Source: Martinezella lusitana (GTDB taxonomy: Bacteria; Pseudomonadota; Alphaproteobacteria; Rhizobiales; Rhizobiaceae). From it: a stretch of DNA of 64,000 bases. The first letter of the stretch is position 1; each line of letters begins with the position of its first letter. The position numbers and the translations under genes are program-made. The notes under the pieces are model-generated. The model was not told the origin of the DNA and did no database searches. It saw only the letters and a list, made by a program, of their open reading frames with translations. This document shows, piece by piece, positions 26,328 to 35,415 of the stretch. The stretch spans positions 1 through 64,000 of the forward strand of contig NZ_JACHBG010000011.1 in NCBI RefSeq assembly GCF_014207095.1, given 5' to 3'.

Positions 26328-26353
26328 TGTCCAATATTTCGGACATATGTCCG
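26328..26353. promoter_or_regulatory. Palindromic operator candidate upstream of the amino-acid importer
   Basis: The perfect 14-bp palindrome CGGACATATGTCCG lies at 26340-26353. Its left arm also pairs with TGTCC at 26328-26332 (TGTCC-N8-GGACA). It sits 28-53 nt upstream of the binding-protein start. The neighbouring IclR regulator is the obvious candidate to bind, by inference only. Confidence 0.5.
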
Positions 26354-26900
26354 CTGTTTTGGATTCACTCAGAAGGTGGCATTGTTGACGTCTTGTCAAG
26401 CCATCTCGCAAAAGAACTCGAGCCGTTCAGGAAATTGCGCCCTTGAGACAGGATCCCGACGCACCATGCCGTGATGGGTGACGCTATGGCCGGACCCAAC
26501 TTTTGGGTGAATCGTGGAGCTGGATGTGGAATTCCATGGGCGCCATGCAGAGGGTCCAGTTCATCTGATATTTTGGCATCACCAGCCCCAGAACTGAACG
26601 GTCCTGTAGCAACGTCTTCCCGAACGCCCCATGTTGCGCTTCAGAGCGCACAATCTTTGAGAGAAAAAGCGGATGCGTATCGGAGACATCCGAGCTCTTT
26701 GCTCCTTCCCGGATTTCAGAGCGAACATCTTTCCGAAGCCGGACGGAAAACCGTCAGGCTTTCCTTCTCTCTTTTTTAAGGACTAGGTCGTGCCCGTTTC
26801 CACGTGCAGATGCCGCATCAAAATTGTGATTTGAAACATCAGTAAGCATACGCTAAATTTCTAACATCAGAGCTTATGAAGCATAAGTGATGGTTCCGCC
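26354..26900. other. Intergenic stretch, no supported gene
   Basis: About 550 bases between two divergent units. Near 26736-26775 a GAAGCC/GGCTTTC hairpin with an inner GACGG-AAAA-CCGTC stem is followed by a T-rich run on the plus strand, resembling a terminator with no gene in front of it. The right end holds the promoter of the XRE-Hyf operon. Confidence 0.45.
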
Positions 26901-27203
26901 ATGATCACCGCCGCTCAGATGCGGGCCGCCAGAGCCCTTCTTGGTATAGATCAGCGCCAGCTCGCCGAATTGGCGGGCATATCCGTTCCGACAATCCAAC
27001 GCATGGAGGCAAGCGCCGATGTCGTGCGCGGCAATGTCGATTCCCTGATGCGGCTGCTAGCGGCCCTAAACGAAGCCGGCATAGAGGTGATCAACGAGGG
27101 CGCCGTCAGCCAGGATGGAGGGCGCGGCGTGAGGCTGAAGGCCAGGCGGCCGGAACATGGGGCACCCGGCACGTACGGGCGAGGAACGGGATCTCGCTCA
27201 TGA
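26901..27203 (+). CDS. XRE-type helix-turn-helix protein
   Basis: A 100-residue small regulator. The HTH spans residues about 1-60 (QMRAARALLGIDQRQLAELAGIS..TIQRMEAS), the usual form for a short rhizobial XRE protein. Its stop overlaps the start of the first Hyf-like gene (ATGA), so it is the first gene of that operon and likely controls it. The tail after residue 75 is basic and disordered. Confidence 0.85.
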   Translation: MITAAQMRAARALLGIDQRQLAELAGISVPTIQRMEASADVVRGNVDSLMRLLAALNEAGIEVINEGAVSQDGGRGVRLKARRPEHGAPGTYGRGTGSRS

Positions 27204-29221
27204 CCGCCCTATCCGCGATCCTGTCATGCTCGGCCTTCCTGCTCGCAACTGCAATCTTTGCGGCCTTCATCGCCCGGTCGAAACAGGCGATAAAGTTCAT
27301 TTATGGTCTGAGCTTCGGTCTGTCGGCAATCGCTTTTGCCATAGCGGTCGACGCACTCGCCACGGCGACCTCTCCCGACGCCGCATCCTCGCTCGTGCTT
27401 CCCATCGGCCTGCCGTGGCTTGGCAGTCATTTCCGTCTGGACGCGCTATCCGCCTTCTTTCTGACGGTCGTCAATTTCGGCGGCATGCTTTCGAGCCTGT
27501 ATGCCCTCGGTTATGGCCGCCACGAGCACGCGCCGCACCGAGTGCTGCCGTTCTTTCCGGCCTTTATCGCCGGCATGAGCCTCGTTATCCTCGCGGACGA
27601 CGCCTTCACCTTCCTGATGTCCTGGGAGTTCATGTCGCTCGCCTCCTGGGCGCTCGTGATCTCCCATCATCGGGATACCAACAACCGGAAAGCCGGATAT
27701 CTCTACATCGTCATGGCGAGCTTCGGCACGCTTACCCTTTTGCTCGCCTTCGGTCTGCTTGCCGGACCGGATGGCAACTACAGTTTCGCCTCCATGCAAG
27801 CCGCCGAACACGCACCATTGACCTCAGGCCTGGTGCTCGCCTTGCTGCTGGTCGGCGCCGGATCAAAGGCTGGATTGGTGCCGCTACACGTCTGGTTACC
27901 GCGTGCGCATCCGGCTGCCCCCAGTCATGTCTCCGCGCTCATGAGTGGCGTCATGACCAAGGTCGCGGTCTACGGCTTCATCCGTGTTGTCTTTGATCTG
28001 CTCGGCACGCCGACCTGGTGGTTCGGCATCGTCGTTCTGGCCATCGGCGGCATCACTGCAGTTCTCGGCATACTGCACGCGCTGATGGAAAGCGATCTCA
28101 AGCGTCTGCTCGCCTATAGCACCATTGAAAATATCGGCGTCATCTTCGTCAGCCTCGGCCTGGCGCTTGCCTTCAAGGCGAACGGCATGGGGCTGGCTGC
28201 GGCCCTGGCACTGACGGCCGCACTATTCCATGTCCTCAACCACTCATTCTTCAAGAGCCTGCTTTTCTTTGGCGCCGGAGCCGTGCTGACGGCGACCGGG
28301 GAACGGGACATGGAAAAACTCGGCGGGCTCATCCATCGTATGCCGGTAACGGCCGTGGTCTTTCTTGTCGGCTGCATCGCAATCTCGGCTCTTCCGCCTT
28401 TCAATGGTTTCGTTTCCGAATGGCTGACATTTCAGGCCGTCCTGCAGAGCCCTGCCCTGCCTCAGTGGGGATTGAAGCTTCTGGTGCCAGCGGTGGGCGG
28501 CCTGCTCGCCCTTGCCGCTGCCCTTGCTGCTGCCTGTTTCGTCAAGGTCTTCGGCGTGACGTTTCTCGGTCGCCCCCGCACCGGGTTGGCAGAACGGGCA
28601 ACGGAGGTCGACGGTTTCTCGCTTTCCGCCATGTCGGCGCTGGCTTTCCTCTGCCTTGCCGCCGGCGTGCTGCCGGGGATCGTCATCGACTCACTCGCGC
28701 CGGTGACGCTCTCGCTGATCGGTCAGCGCATGCCGGCGCAAACCGACATTCCATGGCTGTCGATCGTACCGATCGCCGAAGCCCGCAGCTCCTATAACGG
28801 CTTGCTCGTTTTCCTCTTCATTCTCTTTTCGGCGTCGCTCACCGCCTATCTCGTCCACCGTTTTGGCTCGAGACGCATCCGCCGGGCGCCAGCCTGGGAT
28901 TGCGGCTTCCCGATAAGCGATCCGGCAACGCAATATACCGCCAGCAGTTTCGCTCAGCCTATCCGGCGCGTCTTCGGCACGCTGATCTTTCGCGCGCGCG
29001 ATCGGGTCACCATGCCGCCACCCGGCGATATCAGGCCGGCGCGGTTCACGCTGGAAATGCATGATCATGTCTGGGAAGGTGTCTATCTGCCCATCGTCGG
29101 CGCGGTCGGCTTTGCGGCCGAAAAACTAAATTACCTGCAATTCCTGACCATCCGGCGATACCTGAGCCTGGTCTTTCTCACGCTCGTCCTCCTGCTTTTG
29201 GCACTGGCGTTATGGTCATGA
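27200..29221 (+). CDS. Hydrogenase-4 component B-like proton-translocating subunit (HyfB-like)
   Basis: Large membrane antiporter-like subunit, 673 residues, about 15-16 helices, of the NuoL/MrpD superfamily. Recognisable segments are MSWEFMSLASWALVISHH (key Glu), GAGSKAGLVPLHVWLPRAHPAAPSHVSALMSGVMTKV with the functional Lys and His, and LKRLLAYSTIENIGVIFVSLG. It should move protons or sodium ions in a complex with the following five gene products. It overlaps the XRE gene by 4 nt and the next gene by 4 nt. Confidence 0.92.
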   Translation: MTALSAILSCSAFLLATAIFAAFIARSKQAIKFIYGLSFGLSAIAFAIAVDALATATSPDAASSLVLPIGLPWLGSHFRLDALSAFFLTVVNFGGMLSSLYALGYGRHEHAPHRVLPFFPAFIAGMSLVILADDAFTFLMSWEFMSLASWALVISHHRDTNNRKAGYLYIVMASFGTLTLLLAFGLLAGPDGNYSFASMQAAEHAPLTSGLVLALLLVGAGSKAGLVPLHVWLPRAHPAAPSHVSALMSGVMTKVAVYGFIRVVFDLLGTPTWWFGIVVLAIGGITAVLGILHALMESDLKRLLAYSTIENIGVIFVSLGLALAFKANGMGLAAALALTAALFHVLNHSFFKSLLFFGAGAVLTATGERDMEKLGGLIHRMPVTAVVFLVGCIAISALPPFNGFVSEWLTFQAVLQSPALPQWGLKLLVPAVGGLLALAAALAAACFVKVFGVTFLGRPRTGLAERATEVDGFSLSAMSALAFLCLAAGVLPGIVIDSLAPVTLSLIGQRMPAQTDIPWLSIVPIAEARSSYNGLLVFLFILFSASLTAYLVHRFGSRRIRRAPAWDCGFPISDPATQYTASSFAQPIRRVFGTLIFRARDRVTMPPPGDIRPARFTLEMHDHVWEGVYLPIVGAVGFAAEKLNYLQFLTIRRYLSLVFLTLVLLLLALALWS

Positions 29222-30168
29222 TATCAGCCCTCTTCGTCCAAGCCCTCCAGATGTCGATCGTCGTGCTGCTGGCGCCGCTGCTGACGGGCCTCGTGCGCCT
29301 TTTCAAGGCGCGGCTGCTGCGCCGCCGTGGCCCCTCCCCGATTCAGCCCTATCGCGACCTCATCCGGCTTCTGCGCAAGGAAGCGGTGGTTGCGGAAAAC
29401 GCGTCCTGGCTGTTTAGAACCGCACCTTACCTGATCTTTGCCGCCACATGGGTGGCGGCGGCCCTCATCCCGACCTTCGCCACCGGCCTCCTCTTCAGCT
29501 GGACCGCGGATCTGATCGCCATCATCGCATTGCTTGGAAGCGCGCGCTTCTTCCTGGCGCTTGCCGGTATGGATGTGGGCACCAGCTTCGGCGGCATCGG
29601 CTCGAGCCGCGAGGTGATGATTGCGACGCTTGCTGAGCCTTCGATGCTGCTCATCATCTTCACGCTTGCCCTGGTCGCCGGCTCGACACAGCTTTCCTCA
29701 ATCGCCGCCTTCATGACCTCGCCGCAGGTCGGGCTGCGGGTCTCGCTGGCGATTGCTCTCATTGCTCTCATCATGGTCGCCGTTGCCGAAAATGCCCGCA
29801 TTCCGGTCGACAACCCCGCGACCCATCTGGAATTGACCATGGTGCACGAAGCCATGGTGCTCGAATATTCCGGGCGGCACCTTGCCATGATCGAGCTTGC
29901 CGCATCGCTCAAGCTGCTGCTCTATATTTCGTTGATCGCCTGCCTTTTCGTTCCCTGGAAACTTGTCGCCTTCGGAGCCGGGCCGCTTGCCTACTTAGTG
30001 GGACTGGCCGCCTATCTCGCCAAGCTTGCTGCATGCGGAGCCTTGCTGGCACTCTTCGAAACCGCAACGGCCAAGATGCGCGTGTTTCGCGTGCCGGATT
30101 TCCTCGGCGCAGCGCTGATGCTCGGCCTGCTGGCGGCGCTGTTGCGCTTCGTGTCGAGGGGGCTCTGA
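29218..30168 (+). CDS. HyfC-like membrane subunit (NuoH family)
   Basis: A 316-residue NuoH-type protein that anchors the hydrophilic arm and links electron transfer to the membrane. Typical segments are LLRRRGPSPIQPYRDLIRLLRKE and ENARIPVDNPATHLELTMVHEAMVLEYSGRHLA, with the conserved acidic loop. The ATG at 29218 overlaps the upstream stop (ATGA); another ATG at 29212 is possible. The stop overlaps the next start. Confidence 0.93.
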   Translation: MISALFVQALQMSIVVLLAPLLTGLVRLFKARLLRRRGPSPIQPYRDLIRLLRKEAVVAENASWLFRTAPYLIFAATWVAAALIPTFATGLLFSWTADLIAIIALLGSARFFLALAGMDVGTSFGGIGSSREVMIATLAEPSMLLIIFTLALVAGSTQLSSIAAFMTSPQVGLRVSLAIALIALIMVAVAENARIPVDNPATHLELTMVHEAMVLEYSGRHLAMIELAASLKLLLYISLIACLFVPWKLVAFGAGPLAYLVGLAAYLAKLAACGALLALFETATAKMRVFRVPDFLGAALMLGLLAALLRFVSRGL

Positions 30169-30833
30169 TGACCGGTTCGGTCTTCGACATCGCTCACATG
30201 CTCGCTGGCGGCCTGGTGCTTGTCAGCATGATGATGCTCTATCAGGATCGTCTTTATGCTCTGCTGAACGTCTTTGCGCTTCATTCGCTGGTGCTGACAC
30301 TATCGGTCGCCTGGCAAGCCGTCATCCAGGATGCACCGCATCTCTTCGTGACGGCGGCGATCGCTCTCATTTTCAAGGCGATCATCATTCCTGTCGTGCT
30401 GCACCGCATGATCCGTCAACTCGGCATCCACCGCGAGATCGAGACCGTCGTCGGCATCGGCCCCACCATGCTCGCCGGCTTGGGGCTGGTGGCGCTGGCC
30501 ACGGTGGTCATGTTGCGGGTGACCCCGTCGGCGGATCCGATCGCTAGGGAAGATCTCGCCTTCGCCCTGTCGGTTTTGCTGCTGGGACTGCTGATCATGG
30601 TTACGCGCCGCAATGCCGTCAGTCAGGTCGTCGGCTTCATGTCACTGGAAAACGGATTGGTGCTGGCGGCGACCGGCGCCAAGGGCATGCCGCTGGTGGT
30701 GGAGATCAGCGTCGCCTTTTCGATCCTGATCGCCTTCATCGTCATCGGCGTCTTCCTGTTCCGCATCCGCGAGCGTTTCGATACGGTCGATGTCCGGGCA
30801 CTGGACGACTTCAAGGGGAGGAGGCGGAAATGA
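30168..30833 (+). CDS. HyfE-like membrane subunit
   Basis: A 221-residue protein with about seven helices, similar to HyfE of E. coli hydrogenase 4 and, in its C-terminal part, to NuoK/MrpC (MSLENGLVLAATGAKGMPLVVEISVAF). The start lies within the upstream stop codon (TGATG). It is expected in the ion-translocating membrane arm. Confidence 0.9.
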   Translation: MTGSVFDIAHMLAGGLVLVSMMMLYQDRLYALLNVFALHSLVLTLSVAWQAVIQDAPHLFVTAAIALIFKAIIIPVVLHRMIRQLGIHREIETVVGIGPTMLAGLGLVALATVVMLRVTPSADPIAREDLAFALSVLLLGLLIMVTRRNAVSQVVGFMSLENGLVLAATGAKGMPLVVEISVAFSILIAFIVIGVFLFRIRERFDTVDVRALDDFKGRRRK

Positions 30834-32296
30834 GCGCCCTCTCCCCCTCCATTCTCGGCTTCGATGCGGTCACAGCCGTCCTTGTCATTCCGATCACTGC
30901 GGCCGCCCTTCTGGCATTGCTGCCCGGCTACCGCATGACGGCGCGGCTGAACGTTGTCGCGAGCCTTTTGACGCTGCTTGCGGCGCTTTCGCTCTTTTTC
31001 AGCGCCAGGCCACCGCCGGGCCGATATCTGCTCGTAGACGATCTCAACATCATCTTCATCGTCCTGAATGCGTTCGTCGGCTTCACCACCAGCGTCTTCA
31101 GCGCCGATTACATCGCCCATGAACTGGAGATCGGCCGCCTGACACCCGCCAACCTGCGATTCTACCATGCCATGTACCAGATCATGATGTTCGGCATGAA
31201 CCTCGCATTCGTGTCGAACAATATCGGCCTGATGTGGGTGGCGGTGGAATTGGCGACGCTGACCACCGTGCTGATGGTCGGCATCTACCGTACCCACGAG
31301 GCATTGGAAGCTGCCTGGAAATATTTCATTCTTGGAAGCGTCGGTATCGCTTTTGCGCTGTTCGGCACCATTCTCGTCTATCTCGCTGCGCAGGCGGTTG
31401 TCGGCACCGGCTATGACGCCATGGTCTGGACGACATTGGTAGAACATGCCGCCGGCTTCGACCCGGCTCTTCTCAACCTCGCCTTTATCTTCCTGCTGCT
31501 CGGCTATGGCACCAAGGTCGGACTGGCACCGCTTCATGCCTGGTTGCCGGACGCCCATGCAGAAGGGCCGACACCGATCTCGGCAGTACTTTCCGGCCTG
31601 CTGCTCAACGTCGCGCTCTATGCCGTGTTGCGTTTCAAGATATTGCTTGCCGCCACGCCGGAGGCCATCAGCCCCGGGCCGCTTATGATGACGATGGGGC
31701 TCATCTCGCTGATCTTTGCCGCCTTCATGCTCTACCGCCGACGCGACATCAAACGCCTGTTCGCCTACTCCTCCATAGAACATATGGGCATCATCGTCTT
31801 TGCCTTCGGGCTCGGCGGCTCGCTCGCCAATTTTGCCGGCCTGCTGCATATGGTCATGCATTCGCTGACCAAATCGGCGATCTTCTTCGCTGTCGGGCAT
31901 ATCGCCCAGATCAAGGGGACGCAGAGGCTTTCCGCCATTCGCGGCCTTACCGAGACGCATCCGGGGCTCGGCTGGGGCTTGCTGGCAGGCGTAATCGCCA
32001 TCGCCGGCCTGCCGCCGGCCGGCATCTTCATGAGTGAGTTCCTCATCGTCAGTTCGACCTTCGCAAAGCAGCCGTTGCTCGCCATCCCGCTGGTATTTGG
32101 CCTGCTGGTGGCATTCGGAGCTCTATTGCTGCGATTGACGGGAGCCATTTTCGGTCAGCCGCGCGGCAGTCTCGCCCCGGCCGAAGCATCATACCTGCCG
32201 ATGTTCCTGCATCTGGCGCTGGTGCTGGCGGCTGGAATTTACCTGCCGCCCCAGATGGTTACCTGGTTTCAGCATATCGCCAATCTTCTTCGATGA
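30830..32296 (+). CDS. HyfF-like antiporter-type membrane subunit
   Basis: A 488-residue NuoN/MrpD-type subunit, about 14 helices. Key stretches are MWVAVELATLTTVLMVGIYRT with the functional Glu, GYGTKVGLAPLHAWLPDAHAEGPTPISAVLSGLLLNVALY with Lys and His, and RRDIKRLFAYSSIEHMGIIVFAFG. With HyfB it gives the complex two antiporter-like modules, so ion pumping is plausible. Overlaps both neighbours by 4 nt. Confidence 0.92.
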   Translation: MSALSPSILGFDAVTAVLVIPITAAALLALLPGYRMTARLNVVASLLTLLAALSLFFSARPPPGRYLLVDDLNIIFIVLNAFVGFTTSVFSADYIAHELEIGRLTPANLRFYHAMYQIMMFGMNLAFVSNNIGLMWVAVELATLTTVLMVGIYRTHEALEAAWKYFILGSVGIAFALFGTILVYLAAQAVVGTGYDAMVWTTLVEHAAGFDPALLNLAFIFLLLGYGTKVGLAPLHAWLPDAHAEGPTPISAVLSGLLLNVALYAVLRFKILLAATPEAISPGPLMMTMGLISLIFAAFMLYRRRDIKRLFAYSSIEHMGIIVFAFGLGGSLANFAGLLHMVMHSLTKSAIFFAVGHIAQIKGTQRLSAIRGLTETHPGLGWGLLAGVIAIAGLPPAGIFMSEFLIVSSTFAKQPLLAIPLVFGLLVAFGALLLRLTGAIFGQPRGSLAPAEASYLPMFLHLALVLAAGIYLPPQMVTWFQHIANLLR

Positions 32297-32310
32297 AGCG
32301 AGGCCGGATT

Positions 32311-33822
32311 ATGTCGATGTTAGATGATCTCATACGCAACAGTCGTCCAGTTTCGCATCACAAGCCCTGGCCGCGCGCCGTTGTCGATTCTTCCACCTGG
32401 ATCTCGGCTGCGTCGAGATTGTCAGAGGGACAATTGACGATGCTTGGCCTGTGGGGTGAGCGCGGCGCCGTGCACTTGGCGCTGCTCGACGAACAAACCG
32501 GCATGGTCGCGGTCCTCAGCCTCGAGGAATTGCAGAGCGGTTATCCCTCCATCGCGCAATACCACCCGCCGGCACTGCGCCTGGAACGAGCGCTCCATGA
32601 CCTGACGGGATTGGTGCCGGAGGGCCTCCCGGATAATAGGCCGTGGCTCGACCATGGCCGCTGGGATCTGCGCTTTCCGCTCGGAGAGTGCAGTGCGCCT
32701 GCCTCCGAGCTCTCCTACGCCTTTCTGCCCACCGACGGAGAGAGCTTGCATCAAATTCCGGTCGGACCGGTGCATGCCGGGATCATCGAGCCTGGGCATT
32801 TTCGCTTCACGGCCAATGGTGAAACCGTCGTTCGCCTCGAGGAGCGGCTCGGCTACGTCCACAAGGGGATCGAGGCGTTGATGATAGGCGGCGATCTGGC
32901 TCACGGGCTGCGGCTTGCCGGGCGGACATCTGGCGACAGCTGCGTCGCCTATGCCTATGCCTTTTCGCGCGCGGTGGAAGCAGCCCTTGGGCTTGAAGTG
33001 CTGCAACGCGCCGTTTGGCTGCGCGCACTGATGGCCGAGCTGGAGCGGCTCGCCAACCATCTGGGCGATATTGGCGCCATCTGCAATGATGCAGCCTTCG
33101 CGCTGATGCTCGCCCATTGCGCCGTGTTGCGTGAACATGTGTTGCGCGCGGCTGAGGCCGCTTTCGGGCACCGGCTGATGCGCGACCGTATCGTGCCCGG
33201 CGGCGTTGCGGTTGATCTCGACAGCAAAGGAATGACCAGTCTACGGGCCTTGCATGTCGAACTCCGCCGGAAATTTCCCGCGCTCGTGGAACTCTACGAT
33301 AACACGGCCTCGCTTCAAGACCGGACGGTCGGTACGGGCACAGTGGAGAGTGGACTTGCCGGCCAGTATGGCGCCGGCGGTTATGTCGGTCGGGCAGCGG
33401 GCCGTGGCTTCGACATCAGGCGTAACCTTGCCTATCCGCCGTATGACGAACTGAGCTTCGACGTCCCGCTGCTTCGCGACGGTGACGTGAACGCCCGGAT
33501 ATGGATCCGCATCCGCGAAGTTGAACAGAGCCTGTTGCTCATGGAGCAGATTCTCGACCGGCTGCCGGATGGCCCGATCCTTGCGGACGTTCCAACTGTC
33601 AATGAAACGCGGGAGGGCGTGGCGCTTGTGGAAGGGTTCCGCGGTGATGTCCTGGCATGGCTGCGGCTGACGCCCGCGGGCAAGATCGAACGTTGCCATC
33701 TGCGCGACCCGTCCTGGTTTCAGTGGCCGCTGCTGGAGGCTGCGATCAAGGACAATATCGTCGCCGACTTTCCGCTCTGCAACAAGTCGTTCAACTGCTC
33801 ATATTCGGGGCACGATCTGTAG
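32311..33822 (+). CDS. HyfG-like large subunit without nickel-ligand CxxC motifs
   Basis: A 503-residue fusion of an N-terminal NuoC-like part (to about residue 150) and a NuoD/hydrogenase large-subunit part (HFRFTANGETVVRLEERLGYVHKGIEALM onward). Where hydrogenases have RxCGxC this protein has RTSGDSC, and where they have DPCxxC near the C-terminus it has KSFNCS, so neither CxxC pair is present and a NiFe centre is unlikely. No C-terminal maturation-cleavage tail is seen. Start at 32311 follows GAGG; the ATG at 32293 overlapping the HyfF stop is an alternative. Confidence 0.88.
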   Translation: MSMLDDLIRNSRPVSHHKPWPRAVVDSSTWISAASRLSEGQLTMLGLWGERGAVHLALLDEQTGMVAVLSLEELQSGYPSIAQYHPPALRLERALHDLTGLVPEGLPDNRPWLDHGRWDLRFPLGECSAPASELSYAFLPTDGESLHQIPVGPVHAGIIEPGHFRFTANGETVVRLEERLGYVHKGIEALMIGGDLAHGLRLAGRTSGDSCVAYAYAFSRAVEAALGLEVLQRAVWLRALMAELERLANHLGDIGAICNDAAFALMLAHCAVLREHVLRAAEAAFGHRLMRDRIVPGGVAVDLDSKGMTSLRALHVELRRKFPALVELYDNTASLQDRTVGTGTVESGLAGQYGAGGYVGRAAGRGFDIRRNLAYPPYDELSFDVPLLRDGDVNARIWIRIREVEQSLLLMEQILDRLPDGPILADVPTVNETREGVALVEGFRGDVLAWLRLTPAGKIERCHLRDPSWFQWPLLEAAIKDNIVADFPLCNKSFNCSYSGHDL

Positions 33823-33834
33823 AGGCAAGAGACC

Positions 33835-34362
33835 ATGCGCAAGCTCCTGTTCGAAAGCCTGATCCGTCCGCCTTTGACGGAACCCGCACCGGTCAGCGCG
33901 GATGCGGCGGCGGAAGAGCTCGCGGCTGCCGTTGACAGGAGAGCGCGGCGCAGGCTCGGTCGCAGCCTGGCGATCCGCTTCGTCGATGCCGGATCGTGCA
34001 ACGGATGCGAACTCGAAACACAGGCTCTCGGCAACGCCTTCTACGATATCGAGCGGTTCGGCATGCGGTTCGTGGCCTCGCCTCGCCACGCCGATGTGCT
34101 GATGGTCACCGGTCCCGTGACGAAGAACATGGCGGAAGCTCTCGAGCGGACATATAATGCCATGCCGGATCCCAAATGGGTCGTTGCGCTGGGTGACTGT
34201 GCGCGCGATGGCGGTTGCTTCGCCGGGAGCTACGCCGTGGTCGGCGGTGTGTCAAAGATCGTGCCGGTCGACGTGCATATTTCCGGCTGCCCGCCGTCCC
34301 CGACGGACATTCTGAAGGGTTTGCTGGCAGTGCTCGATCACGTAAGCGAGGGAACCGGCTAG
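33835..34362 (+). CDS. HyfI-like small subunit (NuoB family)
   Basis: A 175-residue [4Fe-4S] protein. The four expected ligands are visible: SCNGCE gives two, GDCARDGG one and GCPPSPTDIL one. It would carry electrons to or from the HyfG-like subunit. The start is 12 nt beyond the HyfG stop with AGGCAAGAG upstream. It ends the recognisable Hyf set; no HyfA/HyfH ferredoxin-like gene exists in the window. Confidence 0.93.
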   Translation: MRKLLFESLIRPPLTEPAPVSADAAAEELAAAVDRRARRRLGRSLAIRFVDAGSCNGCELETQALGNAFYDIERFGMRFVASPRHADVLMVTGPVTKNMAEALERTYNAMPDPKWVVALGDCARDGGCFAGSYAVVGGVSKIVPVDVHISGCPPSPTDILKGLLAVLDHVSEGTG

Positions 34363-34379
34363 TTCGACGGCAAAGTTCA

Positions 34380-35405
34380 ATGGCTGGACGTCTACAGACA
34401 GTTATTCCGACAATCGTTGCCGCGGGGATGGCGGTATATCGCTTCTTTGCGACAGCCGGTAGCGGGGAGTTGTCCCGAAGACGGCGGCGCCTCGTGGCCC
34501 TGAGCGCCGCTCACACGGACCCTGCCATCTGCGCTGCTATCGACGCTGTCGAAAAGATCTTTGTCCGAGACTTTAACTGGTGTCTTCGGCGGGTATCGTA
34601 TCCTCAGGAGAGCGGCTTGGATGCCCGCGCCGAGATCCTTAAGGACGGGTGGTCAACCGGTCGTTTTCTGCCGATGCAGATCAGGCTGATGTCGTCTGGC
34701 ACGGACGACAGCGGCAACTACCTTCATCAGGTCGAAAGGCACTGCCTGGATTACTGGGCATCCCATTCCCTTTCGGTTTGCGTGTTCCTGTTCGACCCCG
34801 ATCGGGGTGACGTTCTGTGGCAGTGGGTTCAGAGGGAACCATACGATGCATTCGGACAAGAGCCGTTGCTCGCCATTCCGGCATCCAACACACTGGATGC
34901 ATCGGCTCGATTGGGTTTCGAGGAAAGCATCTCATCGGATCAGCAAAGATTGTTGCGTTCGGCATTTGCGGTCGATCGCGCCTTGATGGAAAGAATTGGC
35001 GAACAGACGGCAATATTCATTTGGGACGAGTGGGTCGATTCCTCTCCAGTCTTCGGCAATTTGCGCATCATTCTGGACGAAGGTGAACCGGAGATGCGGA
35101 TCGATTATCGCATTCGGGCACGTGATCTTCATGAGTTGATGATCCAGCTCTTCCCTTGGGCATGCTATTCCTACGTCGAGCCGATCAAGGAATATTCCGG
35201 CGAGGTGGCGGTCCATGTGCTGGAGGTCGAGGTTCGACCGGAAGCCTTGGCTTATCTGGAAGCGGAAGAGTTTCTGGAAGCAGGCTACCCCGAAGAGCCG
35301 GATCCGCCATCATTGGAAACAGACGATTATATCACCGCCGAGGAGGAGGCTGCCTTTTGGCGAAGGCGAGGAGTGGTGCGCGGCTCCGATGAGCGAGATG
35401 ACTGA
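34380..35405 (+). CDS. DUF4365-like protein
   Basis: A 341-residue soluble protein. Residues about 70-150 (GLDARAEILKDG..MPMQIRLMSSGTDDSGNYLHQVERHCLDYWASHSLSVCVFLFDPDRGDVLWQWV, read in part) resemble DUF4365, a nuclease-fold-like domain with the pattern H.YW..H.LPV..VL.DP. The rest is unrecognised and ends in an acidic tail. It lies 17 nt after the HyfI-like gene on the same strand, so co-transcription is possible, but functional linkage is unproven. The ATG at 34380 lacks a strong ribosome binding site. Confidence 0.65.
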   Translation: MAGRLQTVIPTIVAAGMAVYRFFATAGSGELSRRRRRLVALSAAHTDPAICAAIDAVEKIFVRDFNWCLRRVSYPQESGLDARAEILKDGWSTGRFLPMQIRLMSSGTDDSGNYLHQVERHCLDYWASHSLSVCVFLFDPDRGDVLWQWVQREPYDAFGQEPLLAIPASNTLDASARLGFEESISSDQQRLLRSAFAVDRALMERIGEQTAIFIWDEWVDSSPVFGNLRIILDEGEPEMRIDYRIRARDLHELMIQLFPWACYSYVEPIKEYSGEVAVHVLEVEVRPEALAYLEAEEFLEAGYPEEPDPPSLETDDYITAEEEAAFWRRRGVVRGSDERDD

Positions 35406-35415
35406 CTGAGATGCA

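Noticed and set aside
30623..31960. 445-codon open frame on the minus strand
   Set aside because: It is antisense to the HyfE- and HyfF-like genes and has a highly charged, family-free product.
32311..33822. Reading the HyfG-like protein as a working NiFe hydrogenase
   Set aside because: Neither CxxC ligand pair is present, and no hydrogenase maturation genes lie in the window.
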